Origin: Oligoflexia bacterium
Lineage (GTDB): Bacteria; Bdellovibrionota; UBA1018
Assembly (NCBI GenBank): GCA_903881565.1
Contig: CAIRTR010000101.1
Coordinates: forward strand, 1-38,608
Reading direction: 5' to 3'
DNA length: 38,608 nucleotides
Positions 16,619 through 25,778 of this stretch are shown one piece after another; positions within the stretch are counted from its first letter, which is position 1; each line of letters opens with the position of its first letter. The notes beneath the pieces are model-generated. The model made no database searches, was not told the DNA's origin, and saw nothing but the letters and a program-made list of their open reading frames with translations. The position numbers and the translations under genes are program-made.

Positions 16619-17341
16619 ATGGGAGCACAGTGGAAACACGCGGGTCGAACCGCCAACGCCTCAAAAAGGGGCGCAGCATTTGGAAAACTCATCAAAGAAA
16701 TCACCGTCGCAGCAAAAGTTGGAGATCCCAACCCCGACAACAACTCCCGCCTCTGGGCTGCCCTTGAGTCGGCCAGAAAAGCTTCGGTTCCGCGTGACAC
16801 CATTGAACGCGCCATCAAGCGCGGCGCAGGCCTCACCGACGACGCCATTGTCTACGAACTCCTCACTTTTGAAGGTTTTGCTCCTCACAACGTGCCCATC
16901 ATTGTCGAGTGCCTGACTGATAATCGCAACCGAACTTCGGCTGATGTTCGCGTCTTGTTTCGCAAGGGGCAACTGGGAAACCAGGGCGCCGTCGCCTGGA
17001 TGTTTGATCGCTGGGGGGTGGTCGAGGCCACGCACGCCGATAAAACCTTGGATCGCGAAACAGTCGCCATCGAGGCCGGCGCACAAAATGTTGAGCCGCT
17101 CGAAAGCTTTGATGTGGCTGAAGGTCAAATTGGAGCGCGCTTCTTTTGCGACACCAAAGATCTAGATGGTGTTTCGAAGTTTCTCGCCAAGTCCGGCTGG
17201 AGCGTCACTTTGAGCGAAATGAGCTACATCGCCAAAAACTATCTCGACGTTTCTGAAGAGCAGAAAAAAGATATCGTCGATTTTCTAGGCGCCATTGACG
17301 AGCATGATGACGTTCATCGCGTTTACGCGGCAATTAAGTAG
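16619..17341 (+). CDS. yebC: YebC/PmpR family regulatory protein
   Basis: The 240-residue product matches the YebC family across its length: MGAQWKHAGRTANASKRGAAF at the start, FGKLIKEITVAAKVG, NNSRLWAALESARKASVP, ERAIKRG, and NRNRTSADVRVLFRKG with GSVAWMF-like GAVAWMF. Members bind DNA or act on ribosomes stalled at proline runs, and mitochondrial TACO1 belongs here. The start at 16619 is chosen because of CGGAGG at 16608-16613 and the conserved N-terminus; the frame is open to 16580. It lies 6 nt before pgi, so the two are probably co-transcribed. A TAAAAT box at 16602-16607 directly abuts the ribosome binding site and is doubtful as a promoter. Confidence 0.93.
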   Translation: MGAQWKHAGRTANASKRGAAFGKLIKEITVAAKVGDPNPDNNSRLWAALESARKASVPRDTIERAIKRGAGLTDDAIVYELLTFEGFAPHNVPIIVECLTDNRNRTSADVRVLFRKGQLGNQGAVAWMFDRWGVVEATHADKTLDRETVAIEAGAQNVEPLESFDVAEGQIGARFFCDTKDLDGVSKFLAKSGWSVTLSEMSYIAKNYLDVSEEQKKDIVDFLGAIDEHDDVHRVYAAIK

Positions 17342-18967
<1,626 letters not shown>

Positions 18968-18992
18968 CAGCAAGCGCTCACCTCTCTCCGTC

Positions 18993-19038
18993 TCGGCCTA
19001 TCGCACCGAATTTCCGATATCATGAAGAAACAGGCCGA
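18993..19038. other. Two-tier hairpin between pgi and the DoxX gene
   Basis: TCGGCC (18993-18998) pairs with GGCCGA (19033-19038), and the adjoining TATCG (18999-19003) pairs with CGATA (19015-19019), with a 13-nt bulge on one side. It lies in the 138-nt gap between two convergent genes, where a terminator is expected, but neither strand has a T tract after it. It may act in transcription termination with Rho or in mRNA stability; the call is tentative. Confidence 0.3.
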
Positions 19039-19105
19039 AGGGTGCCCCCCTATGCCTTATAACTTCGCTTTATGAGAAGAAACTCACGCAAGGGTGGACG
19101 CGAAT

Positions 19106-19579
19106 TCAAGCAGCTGGACGGTGCGCGTCTTTCTCCTGTTCCAGCCCCTCCTCTGGGGCCTGAGCCCGGCGCTGAGGATTCAGATAGGAGTCGAGACTGT
19201 AATCTCCAGGTCCACTCGCAAAAAGTCCCAGCAAGCCGCCCATGATCGAAAGATTCTTGAGAAACTCAAGCAGCTGGACCTGCTGCTGCATCCCCTGAAA
19301 ATTCCAAAAAAGATGTTCCGTGAAGGTGACTGGAATCAAATAAAAAAACAAGACCAGGGTGCTCACCCGGTTGAAGAGCCCCAGCAATAGCGCAAGCCCT
19401 CCGAGAATTTCTATCGCAAATACTACGAAAAGCAGGAGACTGACCGAAGGAATCCCTGCGGCGAGCCTACCCAGCGACTCAGTCCACGCCAGGACCTTAG
19501 TCAAACCCGACACCAAAAAGAAAAACGAAATAAGAACTCGAGTGGTGAGGATCAAACCATTTTGGAATCGTGGTGCCAT
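19106..19579 (-). CDS. DoxX family membrane protein
   Basis: A 157-residue inner membrane protein with four hydrophobic helices, matching the DoxX/DoxD-like family: the first helix with LISFFFLVSGLTKVLAW, then LLLFVVFAIEILGGLALLLGLF, LVLFFYLIPVTFTEHLFW, and LEFLKNLSIMGGLLGLF. Family members are linked to quinone or thiol redox chemistry in the membrane, but most are uncharacterised. The C-terminal tail is hydrophilic (PQRRAQAPEEGLEQEKD). It lies 34 nt downstream of the phosphopantetheinyl transferase gene on the same strand and is probably co-transcribed. Confidence 0.88.
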   Translation of the reverse strand: MAPRFQNGLILTTRVLISFFFLVSGLTKVLAWTESLGRLAAGIPSVSLLLFVVFAIEILGGLALLLGLFNRVSTLVLFFYLIPVTFTEHLFWNFQGMQQQVQLLEFLKNLSIMGGLLGLFASGPGDYSLDSYLNPQRRAQAPEEGLEQEKDAHRPAA

Positions 19580-19613
19580 AGTGTTTCACAAAACTTCAAG
19601 AATCAGGCCAAAT

Positions 19614-20243
19614 CTAAGGCTTGTAAGCCGCAGCCAATCCCACGACCCAGCCGTCTAAATGACAGAGTTGAAACTCGCCCTGCGCCAAACCACGCGGTCC
19701 GACGAAACGCCCCCGCTTCGTTTCTGCATCATAAGACTTAATGCACACCTCCCAAACCACCGTCCCCGTGTTGCCGGGCACCGACTTCCAACACGCTTCC
19801 TTACTAACCCAAACCTCAAGAGGGGTAAGCGGAAAATTGCGCTCCTCCTCACCTGTAATACGATCGCTCACACGATGGGATACCGCACGCCTTGAAGACT
19901 CAATGTCCAAACCCACGCCCCGCAATACCTTGGACTGCGCATTTTTCTGCGCGGCTCCAACTGCAACCGTCCAATTTTCAGAGTGCGAAATGCTGCTCAA
20001 AATCGCGTTCGCACTCGCTCCTTTTGCCAAAAGCGCTTCATGAACTTGCAACTCGCAACGACGCGACTCCTGCCATTGCCATTGCCGCAAGGTCTGGGGA
20101 GCCACTTGAGATTCGACCGAATTAGCTTCAGGAAACCGCGCACAATATACCGCCGTGTGTGCATCCGGCAAGCAATTCTCCCAAAAGCGGCTCAATCCTG
20201 CAAATGGATTACCCTCATGATTTAACATATCTTTTTCAGTCAT
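19614..20243 (-). CDS. 4'-phosphopantetheinyl transferase superfamily protein
   Basis: The 209-residue protein shows the Sfp/EntD-type signature: SISHSENW, GVGLDIESS (Asp113, Glu115, magnesium ligands) and WVSKEACWK (Glu149, Lys153). These enzymes move phosphopantetheine from CoA to a carrier-protein serine, activating fatty acid or secondary-metabolite carriers in the cytoplasm. The length is that of EntD-like monomers and not of the shorter AcpS. No carrier protein or synthase gene is in the window, so the target is unknown. The ATG at 20243 and the one five codons later are both possible starts; neither has a good ribosome binding site. Confidence 0.85.
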   Translation of the reverse strand: MTEKDMLNHEGNPFAGLSRFWENCLPDAHTAVYCARFPEANSVESQVAPQTLRQWQWQESRRCELQVHEALLAKGASANAILSSISHSENWTVAVGAAQKNAQSKVLRGVGLDIESSRRAVSHRVSDRITGEEERNFPLTPLEVWVSKEACWKSVPGNTGTVVWEVCIKSYDAETKRGRFVGPRGLAQGEFQLCHLDGWVVGLAAAYKP

Positions 20244-20330
20244 TCTTCGACCCCCACCCCCAACATCTATCGCCTCATGAGAAGAGGCTCAAGAAGACCC
20301 GAAAAACAGAAATAAACATTTATGACACAC

Positions 20331-20359
20331 TTGATCATTTTGCGCCGAACCGTTAATAT
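20331..20359 (+). promoter_or_regulatory. Sigma70-like promoter for the small membrane protein gene
   Basis: TTGATC at 20331-20336, a 17-nt spacer and TAATAT at 20354-20359 (4 of 6). Transcription would start near 20366, giving a leader of about 31 nt with the AAGGAAG site before the TTG start at 20397. Confidence 0.55.
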
Positions 20360-20396
20360 TTAATAAGCAACAGGCTTTTCAAAAAGGAAGTACCCA

Positions 20397-20657
20397 TTGT
20401 CACCCTCACGAAACGCTCAACACAAAGACCGCCGCAAAAAACAACGCAACCCGGAAGCGTCTTACGAACAACTTTGGAGCTTCTTCGTCGCAGCAGCGGT
20501 TACAGCCTTTGCGCTCCAACAATTCATCTCGCCAAAAGACATCGCCGTCCAGTTCCTCAGGAGGGATCCCGTAAAATTGTCTATAAACCAGAGCACAGAG
20601 CCCGATTCAGCTCCTCAGCAAGTTTCCCAGCGCCCCGAATTGCCGTTCGTCAAATAA
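20397..20657 (+). CDS. Small single-pass membrane protein, TTG start
   Basis: An 86-residue product with a basic N-terminus (HKDRRKKQRNPEASY), one hydrophobic helix (LWSFFVAAAVTAFALQQFI, about residues 26-45) and a polar C-terminal tail. The layout suggests a bitopic inner membrane protein with the tail outside. The start codon is TTG, supported by AAAAAGGAAG 6-10 nt upstream, by a promoter at 20331 and by a strong terminator-like hairpin after the gene. I do not recognise a family. An overlapping frame at 20474-20734 has no such support and is rejected. Confidence 0.65.
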   Translation: MSPSRNAQHKDRRKKQRNPEASYEQLWSFFVAAAVTAFALQQFISPKDIAVQFLRRDPVKLSINQSTEPDSAPQQVSQRPELPFVK

Positions 20658-20743
20658 TCAGACGCAAGACCTCCCACCACAATATTCTCCATTCCGGCCC
20701 GGCGATTGCAAACCTCTTTTATCAGTGGAAATAGGTTCCACGA

Positions 20744-20781
20744 AATGGCCCGGAGGTAACAGGTTCGCCCTTCGGGCCATT
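20744..20781. terminator. 13-bp hairpin between convergent genes (bidirectional terminator)
   Basis: AATGGCCCGGAGG (20744-20756) pairs with CCTTCGGGCCATT (20769-20781) over 13 base pairs with one G-U, leaving a 12-nt loop. It sits 86 nt after the small membrane protein gene and 1 nt from the dut stop on the other strand. The + side is followed by CTCATTTT and the minus side by TTCG, so U tails are weak, but position and strength favour a terminator for both genes. Confidence 0.6.
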
Positions 20782-20782
20782 C

Positions 20783-21229
20783 TCATTTTCCCGAACTTCC
20801 AAATCCTCGACTCCCGCGAACCGAGTCATCAAGCTTTGTGACTTCGACAGGATTGAGCAGCAAAACAGGGAAAATCAAGAGCTGCGCGACGCGCTCTCCT
20901 TTTTTTAAATGCACGGGCTCCTTGGATAGATTCCAAAGCACGATACGGATTTCACCCCTATACCCCGCATCAATAACTCCGCCCGCAGACTTCACGCCCT
21001 TCTTGGCCAAAGAAGAGCGATCAGCCACAAGCCCAACCGAACCCTGCGGGAGCGCCACCGCAATCCCGGTTTCAAGTACCGCTCCGGTACCCGGCTCCAT
21101 CGAAACATCTTTATTACAATACAAATCCAAACCCGCATCATCCGCATGAGCGCGCGAAGGGAGCGTCGCATCAGGGGTGATGCGCAGGGTTTCTAACAAA
21201 TTCCGACTATCTTCGCGATTTAGTTCCAT
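20783..21229 (-). CDS. dut: Deoxyuridine 5'-triphosphate nucleotidohydrolase (dUTPase)
   Basis: The 148-residue enzyme hydrolyses dUTP to dUMP and pyrophosphate, keeping uracil out of DNA and feeding thymidylate synthesis. All five trimeric dUTPase motifs are visible: ADDAGLDLY (29-37), DRSSLAKKG (70-78), GVIDAGYRGEI (84-94, catalytic Asp87), GERVAQLLI (111-119) and the C-terminal lid RGSRGFGSSGK (138-148). The start at 21229 is set by TAAGGAG just upstream and by the family length. The start codon lies only 17 bp from the GTG of the divergent HAD gene. Confidence 0.97.
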   Translation of the reverse strand: MELNREDSRNLLETLRITPDATLPSRAHADDAGLDLYCNKDVSMEPGTGAVLETGIAVALPQGSVGLVADRSSLAKKGVKSAGGVIDAGYRGEIRIVLWNLSKEPVHLKKGERVAQLLIFPVLLLNPVEVTKLDDSVRGSRGFGSSGK

Positions 21230-21237
21230 GTCATACT
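21229..21237 (+). promoter_or_regulatory. Extended -10-like box before the HAD phosphatase gene
   Basis: TGT followed by CATACT (4 of 6 matches), ending 9 nt before the GTG at 21247. It overlaps the dut start codon on the other strand. There is no ribosome binding site for the HAD gene, and an in-frame stop at 21241-21243 rules out an earlier start, so a near-leaderless message is likely. Confidence 0.35.
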
Positions 21238-21246
21238 CCTTAGATC

Positions 21247-21963
21247 GTGACTCTAACCTCGTTACCTCAAGCCGTTTTATTTGACCATGATGGAGTGCTC
21301 GCCGCAAGTGAACCCCTGCACTGGGCCGCCTGGGAAGCACTGCTTGCAGAACTTGGTGTCCCCTACAACAACTCCGAGATGCGTAGTTTTATCGGAAAAA
21401 CCGCTCCTGAAATCCTGGTCACCCTTCTTAATCGGCACACGCCCGGCTGGGATGCCTCCAAATTCAATGTCATTCAGCTCGCTGGCCGCAAAGCGGACAT
21501 TTATCTCGAACTTTCGCGCGTTCAACTTCAAACCTACCCCGGCGTCCAAGAAGGCCTAAAATGGCTCAAATCGTCCGGAGTTAAAACCGCCGTTGTTTCC
21601 AATGCGAAACGCCGGGAACTTGAATCGACTATCCGACAATTGGGACTCTTCGAATATTTGGACGTGATTGTTTGCCGCGAGGATGTCAGCGCTCCAAAAC
21701 CTGATCCCGCGATGTATCTCTTTGCGGCCACATCCCTGGGCGTTCAGCCTCGAAACTGCATCGCGGTTGAGGATTCCCCACCCGGACTTGAAGCCGCAAT
21801 TATGGCTCAAATTCCAACTGCAGCGGTGCTTACGAATTTTAATCGAGTCGCCCTCGAAACACCCGTGCCGGGTCGCCCAGAACTTAAGCCCATTTGGATC
21901 GGGGACGGGCCTCAGGATTTTTTTGAATGGCTCAAAAACCGAGATCTGCGCTCAAATTCCTGA
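21247..21963 (+). CDS. HAD superfamily phosphatase (beta-phosphoglucomutase/Gph-like)
   Basis: The 238-residue protein has the four HAD motifs: FDHDGVLA (nucleophile Asp13, acid/base Asp15), VVSNAKR with Ser as motif II, APKPDP with Lys as motif III and VEDSPPGLEAA as motif IV. The helical cap inserted after motif I (PLHWAAWEALLAELGV) is the subclass I type found in beta-phosphoglucomutase, phosphoglycolate phosphatase and sugar-phosphate phosphatases; the exact substrate cannot be told. The start is GTG, with an in-frame stop two codons upstream and no ribosome binding site. It is divergent from dut and 99 nt upstream of rplU. Confidence 0.9.
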   Translation: MTLTSLPQAVLFDHDGVLAASEPLHWAAWEALLAELGVPYNNSEMRSFIGKTAPEILVTLLNRHTPGWDASKFNVIQLAGRKADIYLELSRVQLQTYPGVQEGLKWLKSSGVKTAVVSNAKRRELESTIRQLGLFEYLDVIVCREDVSAPKPDPAMYLFAATSLGVQPRNCIAVEDSPPGLEAAIMAQIPTAAVLTNFNRVALETPVPGRPELKPIWIGDGPQDFFEWLKNRDLRSNS

Positions 21964-22024
21964 CGACGCAACGAGCTAATTATGCCTGCTAACAAATCCC
22001 TGATTAATTCCTCAGAATATATTC

Positions 22025-22053
22025 TTGACAGTGCCGCTAAGATAGGGCAATTT
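22025..22053 (+). promoter_or_regulatory. Candidate promoter of the rplU-rpmA cluster
   Basis: A perfect TTGACA at 22025-22030. At 17 nt spacing the -10 is poor (CAATTT, 22048-22053) and would end 9 nt before the rplU ATG; TAAGAT at 22038-22043 is a better -10 by sequence but would need a different -35. One of the two probably drives this cluster. Confidence 0.35.
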
Positions 22054-22062
22054 CCTGCGTCT

Positions 22063-22578
22063 ATGTACGCAGTTATTGAAACAGGTGGAAAACAGTATCG
22101 TGTTGTTGCGGGCGATGTCGTTCAAGTCGAGAAACTCGACGGGGAAGTCGGCGCTAGCTTAACACTTGACCAAGTTCTTTTCGTGGGTAAAACCGAGGCT
22201 GAGAAATCTCAGATCTGGCTCGGCAAACCCCTTCTTCAGGGCGCCAAAGTGCAGTCTGAAATCGTCGGCCAAGGCCGCGGCGAAAAATGCATCATCGTTA
22301 AAATGAAACGACGAAAGCAATATCGCCGCACCCAAGGACATCGCCAATTCCAGACCCAGCTTCTCATCACCAGCATCGACAACGGTGCCGGCGAGACCTT
22401 CGCAATGAGCGCTGAAGACAAAAAGACATTCTTAGGGAAATTCTACACGCAGCTCACCCCAAAAGGGCCTGCAAGTACAAATCCCAATCTTCAGGTTAGC
22501 TCAAGCGACGTCAGCGCTGCGCCTAAAGCAGCTAAAAAGACGCCAGCCAAAAAGGCTGCCGCTAAACCTAGCAAATAA
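22063..22578 (+). CDS. rplU: 50S ribosomal protein L21 with long C-terminal extension
   Basis: The product starts MYAVIETGGKQYRV, the standard L21 N-terminus, which decides the start at 22063 although the frame is open to 21982. L21 binds 23S rRNA in the large subunit. The conserved domain, including MKRRKQYRRTQGHRQ, ends at about residue 103. A further 65-70 residues follow, ending in an Ala/Lys/Pro-rich tail (APKAAKKTPAKKAAAKPSK), so the protein is 171 residues against a usual 100-105. The tail resembles histone-like basic extensions and is probably disordered and RNA-binding. The downstream gene is rpmA, as is nearly universal. Confidence 0.95.
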   Translation: MYAVIETGGKQYRVVAGDVVQVEKLDGEVGASLTLDQVLFVGKTEAEKSQIWLGKPLLQGAKVQSEIVGQGRGEKCIIVKMKRRKQYRRTQGHRQFQTQLLITSIDNGAGETFAMSAEDKKTFLGKFYTQLTPKGPASTNPNLQVSSSDVSAAPKAAKKTPAKKAAAKPSK

Positions 22579-22600
22579 GTAAGACGAGGATCTTTGAACC

Positions 22601-22864
22601 ATGGCACATAAAAAAGCAGGTGGTAGTTCTAGAAACGGTCGCGATAGTAACCCGAAGATGCGCGGAGTGAAGCGCTTTGGTGGCCAACTCGTCAATTCCG
22701 GCGAAATCCTTGTTCGTCAAGTTGGAACAAAGTTCCATGCTGGGCGTAACGTAGCTGTGGGCCGTGATTTCACCCTTTACTCGCTCATTCCTGGCGTTGT
22801 GAAGTTTGAACAAAAAGATAAGCAGAGAAAACAAGTCTCTGTCTATCCTGCCATCGCGTCCTGA
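22601..22864 (+). CDS. rpmA: 50S ribosomal protein L27
   Basis: The 87-residue protein reads [17 protein letters not shown] at its start, the L27 signature, and contains [15 protein letters not shown] and [13 protein letters not shown]27 reaches the peptidyl-transferase centre with its N-terminus. That N-terminus begins directly with MAHKKAGG, so no cleaved leader of the Firmicutes type is present. GAGGA precedes the ATG, 22 nt after the rplU stop. Confidence 0.97.
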   Translation: MAHKKAGGSSRNGRDSNPKMRGVKRFGGQLVNSGEILVRQVGTKFHAGRNVAVGRDFTLYSLIPGVVKFEQKDKQRKQVSVYPAIAS

Positions 22865-22962
22865 TCTCCATTATTTACAGATTGTCTTAGCATCTTTTCT
22901 TAGGCGCAAGTCAACCCTGGTAACCTTAGTCAACCTCAGCCAATAAAAGCCAAGAAGTACCC

Positions 22963-24111
22963 ATGCGTTTTATCGACGAAGCTACAATTAAAGTCTCTGG
23001 AGGGCACGGTGGCCCAGGCTGCGTCAGTTTTCGCCGGGAAGTCTTTGAACCCCGTGGCGGACCCGATGGCGGGGACGGCGGCGCAGGCGGAAGCATTGTC
23101 TTCGTCGCATCCGTTCAACTAGGCACCCTTCAAGATTTCAGGTTCAGACGCGCTTATACCGCCAACAGTGGCGATTATGGTCGAGGCGCCAACAAAGCCG
23201 GACGAGACGGCGAAGACATCGAAATCCCAGTTCCGGTAGGCACCCTGATCAAGGACGCCGAGACGGGCGACATTCTCATCGATTTTTCCAAAGACAAAGA
23301 ACGTTGGGTCGCCTGCAAAGGCGGCCGCGGCGGCAAAGGCAATTCCCATTTTGTAACTTCGACGTTTCAAGCCCCCAAATTTGCCCAACCCGGCGAAGAA
23401 GGTGAACACAAACATCTTCAACTTGAACTTAAACTTTTGGCGGACGCAGGTATTATTGGATTTCCCAACGCGGGAAAGTCCACACTCATCTCACGCATCA
23501 GCGCCGCTCATCCGAAAATCGCAGACTATCCATTTACGACGCTGACTCCAAACTTAGGCGTCGTTTCGATGCCCGATCTCAGAAGTTTTACCGTCGCCGA
23601 TTTCCCGGGCCTTATTGAAGGGGCACATACGGGGATGGGCCTCGGCCATAAATTTCTCAAACACATTGAGCGCGCCGCTTTATTCGTGCACCTGCTGGAT
23701 GGTTCGCAAATTCTCGAAGATCTTACCCAGCCCGAGAATCCTGAATACGAGGAATCCGTCAAAATAGCCGCGGCAAAACTCATTGAGCGCTACTCGGCCA
23801 TTCGAAAAGAGCTGGGCCTCTTTAGCGAAAAACTTTTGCACAAGCCTGAGCTTGTGGTCGTCAACAAACTCGATGTCTTGGAATCCGATCCCATCACGGT
23901 CGAAAAAATGCGTACGGCCCTTCGCAATTCGCTGGCTTCGATTCGCGGGACCCATCCAAATCCAAACGAGCCGTTCTTCATCTCGGCCGTCACCGGCAGC
24001 GGAGTTCAAGAACTCCTTTTTTCACTCCAAAAACACATCGACGAGTTTCGTGGTTTCAATGCCGCCGAAGAAGTAGTTCTCCTTCCTGACAGTGAAGGAA
24101 TCCGAAAATGA
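22963..24111 (+). CDS. obgE: Obg-family GTPase, ribosome assembly factor
   Basis: The 382-residue GTPase has the glycine-rich Obg fold at the start (SGGHGGPGCVSFRRE, PDGGDGGAGG, KAGRDGEDIEIPVPVG), then a G domain with the P-loop GFPNAGKST at 166-174, the switch segment DYPFTTLTPNLG, DFPGLIEGAH and NKLD. It assists late 50S assembly and stress signalling. Beyond the G domain only about 30 residues remain, with no extended acidic tail or OCT domain. The 98-nt gap after rpmA has no obvious promoter. Its stop overlaps the nadD start as ATGA. Confidence 0.97.
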   Translation: MRFIDEATIKVSGGHGGPGCVSFRREVFEPRGGPDGGDGGAGGSIVFVASVQLGTLQDFRFRRAYTANSGDYGRGANKAGRDGEDIEIPVPVGTLIKDAETGDILIDFSKDKERWVACKGGRGGKGNSHFVTSTFQAPKFAQPGEEGEHKHLQLELKLLADAGIIGFPNAGKSTLISRISAAHPKIADYPFTTLTPNLGVVSMPDLRSFTVADFPGLIEGAHTGMGLGHKFLKHIERAALFVHLLDGSQILEDLTQPENPEYEESVKIAAAKLIERYSAIRKELGLFSEKLLHKPELVVVNKLDVLESDPITVEKMRTALRNSLASIRGTHPNPNEPFFISAVTGSGVQELLFSLQKHIDEFRGFNAAEEVVLLPDSEGIRK

Positions 24112-24839
24112 TCCCCCCCCCACCCGTGACGAAAGGGTGGTCTCAAGTGACTGCGATTTTCGGAGGCACCTTTGACCCGCCTCACCTGGGGCATACGAAA
24201 GCTATTCTAGGCTTATTTGAAAACCCACGCGTGGGTCGAGTTCTCGTCCTGCCCACTCCCGCCCCCCCTCACAAGATCGCCCCGACCCCTCTGGAACATC
24301 GCCTGAAAATGGCCCAGATTGCCTTCTCAGGCCTTCCAGACGTTAGCCTGGACCTCAGGGAGATTAGGCGTGCCGGACACTCCCAGGTTCAGCCTGGGGC
24401 CAGTCCAAAGGCGCGCACTTATACCTACGACACCCTTCTGGAACTGCGGGCCGAAGGGATCAAGCCTGCTTTTGTCATTGGAGCGGACCAATTCTTGGAG
24501 CTGCATACCTGGTACAAATTCCCGGAAGTATTAGGACTTTCGCACTGGATTGTGCTGAAACGCCTGGGGACCCAGAACGCGCTCATCCAAAAGACCCTGA
24601 GCACCTTAGTGGGCAGCGGAATCCTCGAGTCCCAGCGCTCAGGCGATCATGAAGGCCTCTGGAAGACTCGCTTCGGCTCCCAGCTCTTGCTTACCCCTAC
24701 GAGTGCACCTGAGCTTTCCTCAAGCGCTATTCGTGAGTCTATTGCCCGCACCGGCGCCCCCCCCGAACAAAGTCTTTTGCCCGAAATCACGTCTTATTTG
24801 AAGCTGCACCGCATCTATGGTACAGCTGCAAAACTATAA
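24108..24839 (+). CDS. nadD: Nicotinate-nucleotide adenylyltransferase
   Basis: The 243-residue protein adenylates nicotinate mononucleotide in NAD synthesis. The nucleotidylyltransferase motif GGTFDPPHLGH is at 19-29 and the C-terminal SSSAIRES corresponds to the ISSTxIR motif; GADQFLELHTWYKFPEVL is also typical. The annotated ATG overlaps the obgE stop (ATGA). It adds an unusual proline-rich prefix (MIPPPP) before the conserved domain. GTG codons at 24126 and 24147 would start nearer to the domain, and the latter would give the more usual NadD N-terminus, so the true start is open. Confidence 0.94.
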   Translation: MIPPPPVTKGWSQVTAIFGGTFDPPHLGHTKAILGLFENPRVGRVLVLPTPAPPHKIAPTPLEHRLKMAQIAFSGLPDVSLDLREIRRAGHSQVQPGASPKARTYTYDTLLELRAEGIKPAFVIGADQFLELHTWYKFPEVLGLSHWIVLKRLGTQNALIQKTLSTLVGSGILESQRSGDHEGLWKTRFGSQLLLTPTSAPELSSSAIRESIARTGAPPEQSLLPEITSYLKLHRIYGTAAKL

Positions 24840-24849
24840 AAGGATCCCT

Positions 24850-25275
24850 ATGAACGTTGAAAAACAAAGTACGACTATTATGCCCGAAACCGAAACCTCC
24901 CCATCCCTTCAGAAAGCGCTTCGTTGCGCCAAAGCCGCAATCGACAAGAATGCGCAAAACGTCAAGATTTTGGAACTCAGTGAACTCTCAGGATTCACCG
25001 ATTATTTTATTATCTGCAATGGAACGTCAGATCGTCAGGTCCAAGCCATTTCGGATTCTGTTGTTTTCGCGATGGAGAGCAACCATCACGAAATTCTCGC
25101 AACAGAAGGCTATAGCGAAGGTCGCTGGGTCTTGATCGACTCCGGTGACGTGATCGTTCACGTCTTCTTGGACGCGCTGCGGGAGTATTATGATCTCGAA
25201 ACGTTGTGGGCAGATGCGCCACGACTTAAAATTCCATCAGAATATTACGGACCGGCTGCAACTCGTGTAAACTGA
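24850..25275 (+). CDS. rsfS: Ribosomal silencing factor RsfS
   Basis: The 141-residue protein carries the RsfS core: LELSELSGFTDYFIICNG, TSDRQVQAISDSV, GRWVLIDSGDVIVHVFLDALREYYDLETLWADA. RsfS binds ribosomal protein L14 and blocks subunit joining when nutrients are short. The ATG at 24850 has AAAAGGA upstream and is preferred over the open frame to 24817. An N-terminal extension of about 20 residues precedes the domain. It is placed between nadD and rlmH, the usual bacterial order. Confidence 0.96.
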   Translation: MNVEKQSTTIMPETETSPSLQKALRCAKAAIDKNAQNVKILELSELSGFTDYFIICNGTSDRQVQAISDSVVFAMESNHHEILATEGYSEGRWVLIDSGDVIVHVFLDALREYYDLETLWADAPRLKIPSEYYGPAATRVN

Positions 25276-25280
25276 GGTTC

Positions 25281-25778
25281 GTGCGAGTCCAACTCCTAGC
25301 TTTTGGAAAATTAAAGACACCGGGTTTAGCAGAGAGTGCGAAATACTATCTCAAGCTGTTGCGAAGTTTTGTCGCGACGGATGAAACGGAACTCAAGCCG
25401 TTACCCGTCCCTGAAAAATCCGAAGCACTGCGCCGGCAGATTCAAGATAAAGAAGGCGCACTCCTCAATGAGAAATTTGAGAAACTCTTAAGTCCCCGCG
25501 ATCGCGTCTACCTTCTGGATGAAGGGGGAAAAGCGATGACGACCAGGCAATGGGCCGCGCTTGTCCGCGAATGGGAATCCAGTGACGTCCCCCAAGTCGC
25601 CTTGTGCATCGGGAGCAGCTTGGGATTTTCGCAAGAGCTGCGTAAACGCGCGCATGGAATCTTAAGTCTTGGCCCCCAAACCTTACCGCATGAACTTGCA
25701 CGCGTAGTCCTAACAGAAACCCTGTACCGAGCATGGAGTGTTGTGCGCGGCCACCCCTATCATAACGAAGGAGCTTAG
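25281..25778 (+). CDS. rlmH: 23S rRNA pseudouridine-1915 N3-methyltransferase
   Basis: The 165-residue SPOUT-family methyltransferase modifies a pseudouridine in helix 69 of 23S rRNA on assembled ribosomes. Visible landmarks are VYLLDEGGKAMTTRQWA, LCIGSSLGFS in place of the usual IGGxxG loop, ILSLGPQTLPHELARVVLTETLYRAW and the C-terminal GHPYHNEGA (commonly HPYHK/R). The middle glycines of the SAM loop are replaced by serines (GSS), a mild oddity. The start is GTG with GAGG 3 nt upstream. The gpmI ATG follows the stop codon directly. Confidence 0.95.
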   Translation: MRVQLLAFGKLKTPGLAESAKYYLKLLRSFVATDETELKPLPVPEKSEALRRQIQDKEGALLNEKFEKLLSPRDRVYLLDEGGKAMTTRQWAALVREWESSDVPQVALCIGSSLGFSQELRKRAHGILSLGPQTLPHELARVVLTETLYRAWSVVRGHPYHNEGA

